DNA of 64,000 bases, taken from contig CANQNT010000005.1 of assembly GCA_947625255.1 (NCBI GenBank), positions 62,001 through 126,000 on the forward strand, in the 5' to 3' direction. Made by a program: the position numbers and the translations under genes. This document shows, one piece after another, positions 25,969-34,588 of this stretch. The notes under the pieces are model-generated. The model saw nothing but the letters and a program-made list of their open reading frames with translations. It ran no database searches and was not told the origin of the DNA. The stretch is from an uncultured Acetatifactor sp. Lineage in GTDB: Bacteria; Bacillota; Clostridia; Lachnospirales; Lachnospiraceae. The number at the start of each line of letters is the position of its first letter. The stretch's first letter is position 1.

Positions 25969-27108
25969 ATGAAAGCAATTGTAAACGGAAAATTGATCCT
26001 AAGGGATCGGATCCTTACGGGCAAGGCGCTTTTGTACACCGACGTGATCGAGGGAATCGTGGATGCTGACAAGGTACCGGCGGAAGCGGAAATCTTGGAT
26101 GCGAGCGGCAAGTATGTGGCTCCGGGTCTGATCGATCTGCACATTCACGGTTATTTGGGCAAGGATGTTTGTGACGGAGAAGAAGAGAGCATCCGCACCA
26201 TTGCCGCGGGAATCGTGCGGAATGGCGTGACAGGCTTCCTGCCCACTACCATGACCGTGGACAAGCGGATGATCATCAAGGCCCTGGAGGTCTGCCGTGC
26301 CCTGAAAGAGGAGAGCAAGACCTGGAACGGAACGTCGATCCTCGGTGTCCATGCGGAAGGACCCTACATCAATCCTAAGAAAAAGGGAGCCCAGGACCCG
26401 CAGTACATTTTGAAGCCGGATGCCGCGTTTGTCAAGGAATATGCGGACATTATCAGGCTTATTACCCTGGCGCCCGAGATGGATGAGGATTTTGCGGCGA
26501 TCCGTGAGATCAGGCGCGACACAAATGTGTTGATTTCCATGGGGCATACCGATGCGGACTATGACACTGCCGTGGCCTCCACTTTGGCCGGTGTGGGTCA
26601 TGCGACCCATCTGTTCAACGCCATGAGCGCTTTGGCCCATCGGAACCCTGGCGTCGTGGGAGCGGCCCTGAACACGGAGGTAACCGTGGAATTGATCGTG
26701 GATACCTTCCATGTCAATCCCGCTTTGTACCCGATCGTGTACAAGCTAAAGGGTGACAAGCTTTGCTTTATTACGGACTGCCTTCCTGCCGGCGGTCTGC
26801 CGGACGGTGAATACACGTTGGGCGGACAACGCTTTGTGTCCAGGGGAATCGAGTGCCGCTTGCCTGACGGAACCATTGCCGGTTCCATTTTAAAACTGAA
26901 TAAGGGAGTCTGGAATGTTTATTCCAACAGCAACATTCCGCTGTATGAATGCGTCAACTGCGCATCACTGAATCCGGCCAGGGCCATTGGCCTGGATGCC
27001 CGCAAGGGCTCCATCGAGGTTGGCAAGGATGCTGATCTGATTATCACGGATTCTGAATTTAACGTGGAAAAAACCATTATTGGAGGAACGATACGTTATG
27101 GAGCTTAA
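25969..27108 (+). CDS. nagA: N-acetylglucosamine-6-phosphate deacetylase
   Basis: Removes acetate from GlcNAc-6-P, feeding amino sugars into glycolysis or wall recycling. 379 residues from the ATG at 25969. Amidohydrolase motifs are APGLIDLHIHGYLGKD, GVHAEGPYINPKKKGAQ (metal-binding Glu), SMGHTDADYD, GHATHLFNAMSALAHRNPG and FITDCLPAGG with the catalytic Asp. The last bases overlap the next gene, whose ATG is at 27098, so the two are co-translated. No nagB is adjacent. Confidence 0.95.
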   Translation: MKAIVNGKLILRDRILTGKALLYTDVIEGIVDADKVPAEAEILDASGKYVAPGLIDLHIHGYLGKDVCDGEEESIRTIAAGIVRNGVTGFLPTTMTVDKRMIIKALEVCRALKEESKTWNGTSILGVHAEGPYINPKKKGAQDPQYILKPDAAFVKEYADIIRLITLAPEMDEDFAAIREIRRDTNVLISMGHTDADYDTAVASTLAGVGHATHLFNAMSALAHRNPGVVGAALNTEVTVELIVDTFHVNPALYPIVYKLKGDKLCFITDCLPAGGLPDGEYTLGGQRFVSRGIECRLPDGTIAGSILKLNKGVWNVYSNSNIPLYECVNCASLNPARAIGLDARKGSIEVGKDADLIITDSEFNVEKTIIGGTIRYGA

Positions 27109-28489
27109 AGTAAAAGCGGTTCTTGATCCGCAATTTGCGCCGATGGCGCTGAAAGTGCGTGAAATGCGCGAGCTGACAAAGGAGAACGGGCAGGATCTTG
27201 TGATTGGCGTGCAGCGCAACAAGGGCGCTGTCACCACCTATCGCACCAGGATTTTCCCTGACGGCACTGGTCATGATGAGGAAAATTATCGTTATGTGGA
27301 GCGTATCGTCAAGACAATGCTCTGGGTAGCCGGAGGTTTCCGTATCATTATCGCGGGTTCTGAGACGGTGGCAAAGCGTATTCGGGAGGCTTATACGGAC
27401 GGCGGTTATCGTGATTTCGATCTGCATTTCATGGAGAATGTCTATGAGGAGAAATTCGAAGTGGTTTCCGTTCCTTTGGCCGACGCGCCTAAGGATGTGA
27501 GTACCGCCGCGCCGATCGGCCGTCATCTGGATGGCTGCCGGATCGGCTTTGATGCGGGCGGCTCTGACCGTAAGGTCTCCGCTGTTGTAAATGGCGAATC
27601 CGTATATTCGGAAGAAGTGGTGTGGCTGCCTAAGGTCACCGCGGATCCCAGCTACCATTTTAACGGTATTTATACGGCCATGAAAACTGCCGCGGAGCAT
27701 ATGCCCCGGGTGGATGCCATTGGCGTATCCTCCGCGGGCGTGTATATCGACAATAAAATCATGGTGGCTTCTTTGTTCTTAAAGGTGTCTCCGAAGGACT
27801 TTGAGAAGCATGTAAAGACCATGTATCTGGACGTGGCGAAAAAGCTGAGTGAGGAACTGGGCCATGAAATTCCCATCGAAGTGGCGAATGACGGCGATGT
27901 GACCGCGCTGGCCGGAGCCATGAATCTGAATGATGATTCCGTCCTGGGTGTGGCTATGGGAACCTCCGAGGCGGTAGGCTACGTGGATCCGGACGGCAAT
28001 ATTACCGGTTGGCTCAACGAGCTTGCCTTTGCTCCGGTGGATTTCTGTGAGGATGCCATGGTGGATGAATGGTCCGGCGATTATGGCTGTGGTGTGAAGT
28101 ATTTTTCCCAGGATGCGGTGATTAAGCTGTCTCCCGCGGCCGGAATCGAGCTGGATCCCGAGCTGACCCCGGCGGAAAAGCTGAAAGTGGTGCAGAAGCT
28201 GATGGCGCAGGGCGATGAGCGTGCCGCCAAGATTTACGATACCATTGGCTGCTATTTCGGCTATGCCATCGGTTATTATGCCGAGTTTTATAAGATGAAG
28301 CATGTTCTGATCATGGGCCGTGTGACCTCCGGCAAGGGGGGCGAGATTCTGCTTGCCCGGGCCCAGGAGGTACTGGATACGGAATTCCCCGAACTGGCTG
28401 AGACTTGCAGGCTGCATATCCCGGATGAGTCCAGCCGCCGTGTGGGACAGTCCGTTGCCGCGGCTTCCCTGCCCGAGTTGAAAGCGTGA
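27098..28489 (+). CDS. ROK-like sugar kinase family protein
   Basis: 463 residues, overlapping the end of nagA by 11 bases. GGAGG at 27082-27086 precedes the ATG. Residues ~1-135 form an unusual N-terminal region. The kinase-like part begins with a phosphate-binding GFDAGGSDRKVSAVV, then GVSSAGVYIDN, EVANDGDVTALAGAM (Asp like the ROK catalytic base) and GVAMGTSEAVGYV. The ROK zinc motif CxCGxxGCxE is absent, and the protein is ~150 residues longer than glucokinase. Partnership with NagA suggests an amino-sugar substrate; this is inference. Confidence 0.7.
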   Translation: MELKVKAVLDPQFAPMALKVREMRELTKENGQDLVIGVQRNKGAVTTYRTRIFPDGTGHDEENYRYVERIVKTMLWVAGGFRIIIAGSETVAKRIREAYTDGGYRDFDLHFMENVYEEKFEVVSVPLADAPKDVSTAAPIGRHLDGCRIGFDAGGSDRKVSAVVNGESVYSEEVVWLPKVTADPSYHFNGIYTAMKTAAEHMPRVDAIGVSSAGVYIDNKIMVASLFLKVSPKDFEKHVKTMYLDVAKKLSEELGHEIPIEVANDGDVTALAGAMNLNDDSVLGVAMGTSEAVGYVDPDGNITGWLNELAFAPVDFCEDAMVDEWSGDYGCGVKYFSQDAVIKLSPAAGIELDPELTPAEKLKVVQKLMAQGDERAAKIYDTIGCYFGYAIGYYAEFYKMKHVLIMGRVTSGKGGEILLARAQEVLDTEFPELAETCRLHIPDESSRRVGQSVAAASLPELKA

Positions 28490-28605
28490 GGGGATGATTC
28501 ATCATTGCAAAGCCGGGGCTGCCGTTCGGACCCTTGCCAATCGCCGGCCTGGAACCTTGAAGCGGCGGCCAGTCCGGCGGAAATGTAAGAAATTGAAAAA
28601 AGTAT

Positions 28606-28633
28606 TTGACAATCAGAAAAAAGTGTGTATAAT
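28606..28633 (+). promoter_or_regulatory. Promoter of the amt-glnB fusion
   Basis: TTGACA at 28606-28611 and TATAAT at 28628-28633 with 16-base spacing. Transcription should start near 28640, giving a ~240-base leader. Confidence 0.8.
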
Positions 28634-28648
28634 AAGTTTTCAGACAAA

Positions 28649-28684
28649 GGCGTTTTCACTCATGGCAGGTGGAAACGCCTTTTT
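28649..28684 (+). terminator. Leader hairpin 1 with U-run upstream of amt
   Basis: 12-bp stem (GGCGTTTTCACT pairing with GGTGGAAACGCC, two G-T pairs), 7-base loop CATGGCA, then TTTTT. It begins only about 9 bases after the predicted transcription start, which points to regulated termination rather than the end of an upstream gene. Confidence 0.7.
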
Positions 28685-28697
28685 CGTCCTATAGGAG

Positions 28698-28715
28698 GTT
28701 CTTCGACGGGAGAAC
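28698..28715 (+). promoter_or_regulatory. Leader hairpin 2 upstream of amt
   Basis: GTTCTTC and GGAGAAC pair over 7 bp (one G-T) around a GACG loop. It lies between the two terminator-like hairpins and may take part in alternative pairing. Confidence 0.5.
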
Positions 28716-28732
28716 AATCATCACGAAAAGGT

Positions 28733-28783
28733 AAAAAGGAGCGAAGGCGCTGCGGATACGGGAAGCGCCCTCGCTCCTTTTTT
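28733..28783 (+). terminator. Leader terminator upstream of amt
   Basis: Strong stem: AAAAAGGAGCGA-a-GGCGCT against AGCGCC-c-TCGCTCCTTTTT, with a ~12-base loop and T-run. It stands about 80 bases before the amt ribosome site, so transcripts must read through it to express the transporter. Confidence 0.8.
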
Positions 28784-28877
28784 GTATCAGGACGGTGCTC
28801 GAAGCGCGGTATCCACTGCCTTTTCGGGAGGGTTCGCCGAGAGGCGGACGAGGAACGAGAATTGAGGAGGAAAAATT

Positions 28878-30629
28878 ATGAATGAAGAAATTATGAGTGC
28901 TGTAAACGGACAAGTGTTTGCCGTCTGGTTTTTGATCGGAGCGGCGCTGGTGTTCTGGATGCAGGCAGGCTTTGCCATGGTGGAAGCCGGATTTACTAGG
29001 GCCAAGAACACGGGCAATATTCTGATGAAGAATCTGATGGATTTCTGTATTGGCTGCGTGATGTTCATTTTGATCGGTTTTGGTTTGCTTCTGGGAGAGG
29101 ATCTGTTTGGCTTTATCGGCAAGCCGGGTTTTGACATTTTTACGGATTATGCAAATTTCGACTGGTCCAATTTTGTGTTCAACCTTGTCTTCTGTGCCAC
29201 GACGGCTACCATCGTATCCGGTGCCATGGCAGAACGTACCAAATTTTTATCCTACTGCATCTATTCTGCCGTGATCTCCGCCGTGATTTATCCCATCGAG
29301 GCTCACTGGATCTGGGGCGGCGGCTGGTTATCGCAGCTTGGCTTTCATGATTTTGCCGGCTCCTGCGCGATTCACATGGTGGGCGGCTTAAGCGCCCTGG
29401 TAGGTGCCTGGCTGCTGGGACCCCGTATTGGAAAATATACCAGAGATGCGGAGAATAAGATTATCAAGGTCAACGCTTTTCCGGGACATAATCTTCCTCT
29501 CGGCTGTCTGGGCGTGTTCATTCTGTGGCTGGGCTGGTATGGATTCAACGGCGCCGCCGCAACCAGCGTGGATCAGCTGGGGTCTATTTTCCTGACCACT
29601 ACAGTGGCTCCTTCCGTTGCAACGGTGGTCTGCATGATTTTCACCTGGCTGAAATATGGCAAGCCGGATGTTTCCATGTGTTTGAACGCTTCTCTGGCGG
29701 GCCTGGTAGCGATCACGGCACCCTGTGATGTGACGGACGTGGTGGGAGCGACCGTGATCGGTGCGGTATCCGGTGTCTTGGTAGTGTTTGGCGTCTGGTT
29801 TTTGGATTACAAGCTGCGCGTGGATGATCCGGTGGGAGCCATTGCGGTTCACTTTATGAACGGCATCTGGGGTACGATTGCCACTGCCTTGTTTGCCACC
29901 ACTTCCGCTCCCGGCAATGATACTTATAACGGCTTGTTCTATGGCGGCGGGTTCCATATGCTGGGGGTCCAGCTTCTGGGCGTTTTGACCGTATGCGCCT
30001 GGACGGCCGTGACCATTACTATTACGTTCCTGGTGATCAGAGCCTGCGTAGGTCTGCGGGTTTCCCGGGAGGAGGAGATTATCGGTCTGGATTCCACGGA
30101 GCACGGACTCCCTTCCGCTTATGCGGGATTCAGCATTATGGATATTTCCAACACCATGACCATGGATGTGAACGAAAATACCAGCTTGGGCAGCGATGTT
30201 TACGAGAAAGCTTCCGAGGCGGAAAAAGCGGCTGCGGTCAAGGTGGCGGCTCCTTTGAAGGGTGTTTCTGCTACCGGTATCTACAAGGTATCCATTATCG
30301 CCAAGCTTTCCCGTTATGATTATGTGAAGAAGGCCCTGAACGATTTGGGCGTGACCGGTATGACCGTGACGCAGGTTATGGGCTGCGGAATCCAGAAAGG
30401 CGCGGGGGAAATGTATCGCGGTACGGAAATCGATGCCACCTTGCTGCCTAAGGTGAAGATTGAGGTCGTGGTGAGCAAGATTCCCGTCAGTGACGTAATC
30501 GAGGCCGCCAAGAAAGCTCTTTATACCGGCCATATCGGCGATGGCAAGATTTTCGTTTACTCTGTGGATAAAGTGGTGAAGATCCGCACGGGAGAAGAGG
30601 ACTTTGCCGCCCTGCAGGACGTGGAATAA
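28878..30629 (+). CDS. amt: Ammonium transporter fused to a C-terminal P-II domain
   Basis: 583 residues. Residues ~1-410 are an Amt channel with eleven hydrophobic helices. Signatures are WMQAGFAMVEAGF, HMVGG and VHFMNGIWGT, the latter two with the pore histidines. After a linker (~410-460) comes a complete P-II (GlnB/GlnK) domain: YKVSIIAKLSRYDYVKKAL, GIQKGAGEMYRGTEI with the T-loop Tyr513, LPKVKIEVVVSK and GHIGDGKIFVYSV. In other bacteria GlnK is a separate protein that plugs the channel when nitrogen is plentiful; here regulator and channel are one chain. The leader suggests transcription attenuation. GAGGAGG precedes the ATG. Confidence 0.95.
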   Translation: MNEEIMSAVNGQVFAVWFLIGAALVFWMQAGFAMVEAGFTRAKNTGNILMKNLMDFCIGCVMFILIGFGLLLGEDLFGFIGKPGFDIFTDYANFDWSNFVFNLVFCATTATIVSGAMAERTKFLSYCIYSAVISAVIYPIEAHWIWGGGWLSQLGFHDFAGSCAIHMVGGLSALVGAWLLGPRIGKYTRDAENKIIKVNAFPGHNLPLGCLGVFILWLGWYGFNGAAATSVDQLGSIFLTTTVAPSVATVVCMIFTWLKYGKPDVSMCLNASLAGLVAITAPCDVTDVVGATVIGAVSGVLVVFGVWFLDYKLRVDDPVGAIAVHFMNGIWGTIATALFATTSAPGNDTYNGLFYGGGFHMLGVQLLGVLTVCAWTAVTITITFLVIRACVGLRVSREEEIIGLDSTEHGLPSAYAGFSIMDISNTMTMDVNENTSLGSDVYEKASEAEKAAAVKVAAPLKGVSATGIYKVSIIAKLSRYDYVKKALNDLGVTGMTVTQVMGCGIQKGAGEMYRGTEIDATLLPKVKIEVVVSKIPVSDVIEAAKKALYTGHIGDGKIFVYSVDKVVKIRTGEEDFAALQDVE

Positions 30630-30714
30630 CAACATGAAAAAAAGATCTTGATGGATGTGTGGAGTGCGATTCCAAGAGAGGGGCCATATCCCTTATCACG
30701 CTCCGTGTTATAAG

Positions 30715-30755
30715 AATCTCCGCTTCGGCCTGCCTGGGCCTGGCGGAGATTTTTT
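30715..30755 (+). terminator. Terminator of amt
   Basis: 9-bp stem AATCTCCGC / GCGGAGATT with a 19-base loop, ending in TTTTTT. Confidence 0.85.
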
Positions 30756-30815
30756 ATGCGGGATGATTCTTTTGCCGCGTTTGTTTGAAAGACAGTGGAT
30801 TTTTCGGCGTTTGTG

Positions 30816-30824
30816 TGTTATGAT
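30816..30824 (+). promoter_or_regulatory. Extended -10 promoter of the MazG-like gene
   Basis: TGTTATGAT at 30816-30824 is an extended -10 box; only a weak -35 (TGGATT, 30796-30801) is seen 17 bases upstream. The rest of 30756-30931 shows no gene. Confidence 0.45.
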
Positions 30825-30931
30825 GGGAAAGCGGATAGGGTGCGTCATTCGTTATTTACGCGGGGCATGGGCCGGGAGTGCGTGTTTGCGTGCCGGTCTG
30901 GAGGCTGACGCGGTCATGGGGAGGCAACAGG

Positions 30932-31255
30932 ATGAAAGATCGGGAGACGACGATGGAGGCGTTGAAAGAAACGCTTCGCGAGTTTAATGAGGCAAGGAAT
31001 TGGAAACATCCGGTTTTGAACACGGCAATCAGCATCAGTCTGGAAGCATCGGAGTTATTGGAAATTTTTCAGTGGTGTGATAAAAAAGAAGCGGAAAGGG
31101 TGGCAAGGGAAACGGACAGGGAGCATTTCGTGGAAGAATTGGCGGACGTTTTGATCTATTGTATGGATCTGGCGATTTCCTGCGATGTGGATATCGTGTC
31201 CGCGATTGAGGAGAAATTGCGGAAAAATGCGAAAAAGTATCCCGCAAAAGGATAA
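30932..31255 (+). CDS. MazG-like nucleotide pyrophosphohydrolase
   Basis: 107-residue all-alpha NTP pyrophosphohydrolase, single-domain MazG/dCTPase-like type. The metal-binding EExxE-type motifs are LEASELLEIFQW and EELADVLIYCMDLA. The RNWKHPVLNTAISISLEA start is typical of the short family that hydrolyses nucleoside triphosphates in house-cleaning. GGGGAGG at 30918-30924, 7 bases from the ATG at 30932, fixes the start; upstream in-frame codons are not needed. The substrate is not predictable. Confidence 0.88.
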   Translation: MKDRETTMEALKETLREFNEARNWKHPVLNTAISISLEASELLEIFQWCDKKEAERVARETDREHFVEELADVLIYCMDLAISCDVDIVSAIEEKLRKNAKKYPAKG

Positions 31256-31301
31256 AATCTTGTGAGGGGTGTATCATAGGATATAGTAAGAAACGGAGTG
31301 G

Positions 31302-32312
31302 ATGAAGATGCTGCGTACCGTCCTGATACTTTTTACGGGAGGAACCATTGCCTCCATGAAAACGGAAAACGGCCTGGAACCGATCTTGAACGCGGAGCAG
31401 ATGTTGTCCTATCTGCCGGAGTTGGAAGAGGATATCCAGGTGGAGTCCGTGCAGGTCTGCAATCTGGACAGCACTAACATGGATTATCGGTATTGGCTGA
31501 AAATCGTGGATGTGATTGAAGAAAATTATATTCGGTATGACGGTTTCGTGATTTGCCATGGCACGGATACCATGGCGTATACTGCCGCCGCCTTGTCCTA
31601 TTTGATCCAGAATTCGGCCAGGCCCATCGTCCTTACCGGCTCTCAGCAGCCGATTCAGATGGAGATTACGGATGCCAAGAAGAACCTGCACGACAGCATC
31701 ATGTATGCGGCGAATCCCGAGTCCCGGGGCGTGTGCCTGATTTTTGATGGCAAGGTGATCGTCGGTACGCGGGCAAAGAAGACCCAGAGTTTTAGCTATC
31801 ATGCTTTTTCCAGTATCAATTTTCCGGAACTGGCTTCCATGCAGCATGGGAAAATCGTTCGTTATATTCCCTGCGAATGGGAGGAAGGGCCGGTGCGTTT
31901 TTATCATCGGATGAACCCGAAGGTGTATGCCCTGAAGCTGACGCCGGGCATCAGTCCTTCCATTTTGCGGGCTATTTTCGCGGAGTATGACTGCATTGTG
32001 GTGGAGAGCTTTGGCGTGGGCGGCATTCCGGACAGTATCGTGGAGGATTTTTGCGCGTTGATGAAGCGGTATCCCAAGGGTTCCAAGGTAATTGTGATGA
32101 CTACCCAGGTTACCTATGAGGGGAGCAATCTGGCGACCTACGAGGTGGGCAGGAGGATCCGGGGCAGATTTCCTTATTTGGAGGCCTATGATATGAATTT
32201 TGAGGCAGTGTTTACCAAGATTATGTGGATTATGGGGCAGGAGAATCTGTCCTTTCCGGAAATCGAAGCCTTGTTTTATAGTAAGATCAATTATGATCTG
32301 TTATTGTTTTAA
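31302..32312 (+). CDS. Asparaginase (type I, AnsA-like)
   Basis: Cytoplasmic L-asparaginase of 336 residues, without a signal peptide. The two catalytic Thr motifs are present: ILFTGGTIAS near the N-terminus and ICHGTDTMAYTAAALSY about residues 86-100. VLTGSQQPI and the C-terminal VIVMTTQVTYEG region fit the type I family, which can be allosteric. It converts Asn to Asp and ammonia; the nearby ammonium transporter gives a loose nitrogen context. Confidence 0.93.
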   Translation: MKMLRTVLILFTGGTIASMKTENGLEPILNAEQMLSYLPELEEDIQVESVQVCNLDSTNMDYRYWLKIVDVIEENYIRYDGFVICHGTDTMAYTAAALSYLIQNSARPIVLTGSQQPIQMEITDAKKNLHDSIMYAANPESRGVCLIFDGKVIVGTRAKKTQSFSYHAFSSINFPELASMQHGKIVRYIPCEWEEGPVRFYHRMNPKVYALKLTPGISPSILRAIFAEYDCIVVESFGVGGIPDSIVEDFCALMKRYPKGSKVIVMTTQVTYEGSNLATYEVGRRIRGRFPYLEAYDMNFEAVFTKIMWIMGQENLSFPEIEALFYSKINYDLLLF

Positions 32313-32360
32313 GCTGAGTGGAAATGATGTTAAAAATCAATTTAAGGAGGAGATAGAAAA

Positions 32361-33356
32361 ATGTACGTTGCGGATGAGAAGCGTTATGAGAGAATGCGCT
32401 ATACCAGGTGTGGAAACAGCGGTCTGTTGCTGCCGCAGGTTTCGTTGGGGCTTTGGCACAATTTCGGTTCCAACGGGAACTACGACAATATGTTGGCCAT
32501 GTGCCAGACGGCTTTTGACAATGGCATTACCCATTTTGACCTTGCCAATAATTATGGCCCGGTGTATGGGGCTGCGGAGGAAAATTTCGGACGTATTCTG
32601 CAGAAGAGCCTGGGAGTTTATCGGGATGAGCTGGTGATTTCCACCAAGGCCGGCTACGATATGTGGCCGGGGCCTTACGGTAACTGGGGCAGCAAGAAGT
32701 ACTTGGTGGCAAGTCTGGATCAGAGCCTGAAGCGTATGGGACTGGACTATGTGGATATCTATTACCATCATAGACCTGACCCGGCCACACCCCTGGAGGA
32801 AACCGTTCGTGCCCTGGACGGCATCGTGAGAAGCGGGAAAGCGCTTTATGTGGGAATCTCCAATTATAATAAGGAACAAACCATCGCCGCGGCGGAGCTG
32901 TTCCGCATGTTGGGCACGCCATTCATAATCAATCAGAGGCGTTACTCCATTTTTGACAGAAGCATTGAGAGGGATGGTTTGAAGGATTACGCAGCCGCCC
33001 ATGGAATTGGGATCATTACTTTCTGCCCTCTGGAGCAGGGATTGTTGACCGGCAGATATTTGAATGGAATTCCACAGGACAGCCGCGTCCGCACGGATGG
33101 ACGGTTTTTAAAGGAAAAATCGATCACGGAAGAAACCCTGGAAAAAGTGCGCAGTCTGCAGGTCATTGCGGAAAGCCGGAGTCAGACCCTGGCGCAGATG
33201 GCACTTTCCTGGATTCTGCGGGACGGGGACATCACCAGCGTTTTGATCGGCGCGTCCCGTCCGTCACAGATTCTGGATAATATCGGTTGTATCAATGCGC
33301 GGCCTTTCACGTCCGGGGAGAGAGCGGCGATTGACGAGATCACAGCCAGACCGTGA
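32361..33356 (+). CDS. Aldo/keto reductase (YghZ/GAP-reductase-like)
   Basis: NADPH-dependent TIM-barrel oxidoreductase of 331 residues. The tetrad is visible: Asp in THFDLANNYGP, Tyr in the same motif, Lys in VISTKAGYDMWPGPYG and His in IYYHHRPDPATP. The MWPGPYG segment and the GAAEENFGRIL motif are typical of the YghZ group, which in E. coli reduces L-glyceraldehyde-3-phosphate and methylglyoxal. Substrate here not certain. TAAGGAGGAG precedes the ATG, and a strong terminator follows. Confidence 0.92.
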   Translation: MYVADEKRYERMRYTRCGNSGLLLPQVSLGLWHNFGSNGNYDNMLAMCQTAFDNGITHFDLANNYGPVYGAAEENFGRILQKSLGVYRDELVISTKAGYDMWPGPYGNWGSKKYLVASLDQSLKRMGLDYVDIYYHHRPDPATPLEETVRALDGIVRSGKALYVGISNYNKEQTIAAAELFRMLGTPFIINQRRYSIFDRSIERDGLKDYAAAHGIGIITFCPLEQGLLTGRYLNGIPQDSRVRTDGRFLKEKSITEETLEKVRSLQVIAESRSQTLAQMALSWILRDGDITSVLIGASRPSQILDNIGCINARPFTSGERAAIDEITARP

Positions 33357-33366
33357 GGAATATGAG

Positions 33367-33402
33367 AATGGCACGATAAGATACTCCATCGTGCCATTTT
33401 TT
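33367..33402 (+). terminator. Terminator after the aldo/keto reductase
   Basis: 11-bp perfect stem AATGGCACGAT / ATCGTGCCATT, 10-base loop, then TTTT. Confidence 0.88.
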
Positions 33403-33405
33403 GCA

Positions 33406-33434
33406 TTGTAATCTCCTTTCGGCAGCGGTATGAT
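33406..33434 (+). promoter_or_regulatory. Promoter of hflK-hflC
   Basis: TTGTAA at 33406-33411 and TATGAT at 33429-33434, 17-base spacing, directly after the preceding terminator. Confidence 0.65.
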
Positions 33435-33487
33435 GGAAGAAACTCAGGAACCCGTTAAAATAAGTTTTAGAAAGAAAGAGGTAAGCT

Positions 33488-34516
33488 ATGAATGACAATC
33501 AAATGGGCGGTATGCCCAAACAAGTAAAGTCAGTATGGAAAACCATAGGTCTGGTAGTGCTGGTGTTATTTGCGATTGTGGTGGTATTTAGTTCCGCATA
33601 TCAGATCAGGGAGCAGGAGCAGGCGGTCCTGATCACTCTCGGAAAAGCGCAGGCGGTGACCACGCCGGGACTTCATTTCAAGATCCCTTTTATCCAGAGC
33701 GTGAAAAAGGTGAGCACCACGATTCAGGGCTTTTCCATCGGTTATGATGTGGGAACGGATGAAACGAATACGGATGAATCCCTGATGATCACTTCGGACT
33801 ACAATTTCGTGAATGTGGATTTCTTCGTGGAGTATCGGTTTGCGGATCCGGTGAAAGCGGTGTATGCGTCCAAAGAACCGGTGAGTATCCTGCGGAACGT
33901 GTGCCAAAGCTGTATTCGTACCGTGATCGGAAGTTATCCGGTAGATGATGTGTTGACCACCGGAAAGAATGAGATTCAGGCCGCCATCCGAGACATGATC
34001 TCAGAGGATTTAGAGGAGCAGGACATCGGCGTGCAGCTGGTAAATATCACCATTCAGGATTCCCAGCCGCCTACCGAGGAGGTCATGGAGGCGTTCAAGG
34101 CCGTAGAGACAGCCAGACAAGGCAAGGAAACCGCATTGAATAACGCCAATAAATATCGTAACGAGCAGATTCCCCAGGCCCAGGCCCAGGCGGACGGTAT
34201 CGTAAAGGAAGCCGAAGCTCAAAAAGCGGAACGCATCAACGAGGCAACTGCCCAGGTGGCAAGGTTCAATGCCATGTATGAGGAATACATTAAGAATCCC
34301 ACCGTAACCAGACAGAGAATGTTCTATGAGGCGATGGAGGATGTTCTGCCGGATCTGAAAGTGATCATTGAAAGCCCCAGCGGGGAAATGCAGATGTTCT
34401 ATCCCGTGGACTCCTTTACCGCAACAGAGGACAAAACAGGCACATCTTCCCCGTACGACAGCAATACTTTCGATTCCGGCAATGACAATACCTCCGACGT
34501 GGGGAATGACTGGTAA
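33488..34516 (+). CDS. hflK: SPFH/band 7 protein, HflK-like
   Basis: 342 residues: a short cytoplasmic N-terminus, one transmembrane helix (about 19-39), then a band 7/prohibitin domain starting REQEQAVLITLGKAQ and containing FKIPFIQSVKKVSTT. A long Ala/Glu/Gln-rich coiled coil follows (QAQAQADGIVKEAEAQKAERI). The tail is Ser/Asp/Asn-rich. HflK and HflC form a large membrane cage around FtsH in E. coli. The classical HflK N-terminal Gly-rich region is missing, so this is a shorter variant. An hflC-like gene follows. Confidence 0.88.
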   Translation: MNDNQMGGMPKQVKSVWKTIGLVVLVLFAIVVVFSSAYQIREQEQAVLITLGKAQAVTTPGLHFKIPFIQSVKKVSTTIQGFSIGYDVGTDETNTDESLMITSDYNFVNVDFFVEYRFADPVKAVYASKEPVSILRNVCQSCIRTVIGSYPVDDVLTTGKNEIQAAIRDMISEDLEEQDIGVQLVNITIQDSQPPTEEVMEAFKAVETARQGKETALNNANKYRNEQIPQAQAQADGIVKEAEAQKAERINEATAQVARFNAMYEEYIKNPTVTRQRMFYEAMEDVLPDLKVIIESPSGEMQMFYPVDSFTATEDKTGTSSPYDSNTFDSGNDNTSDVGNDW

Positions 34517-34588
34517 GGATAGTATGGAAGAGAACCTTGAAAATACGGCCGCAGGGCCGTTCATGGAACAAGAAAGGCATGGTAAATT

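Noticed and set aside
29388..30635. 415-codon minus-strand frame opposite amt
   Set aside because: His/Gln-rich shadow of the transporter and P-II coding strand.
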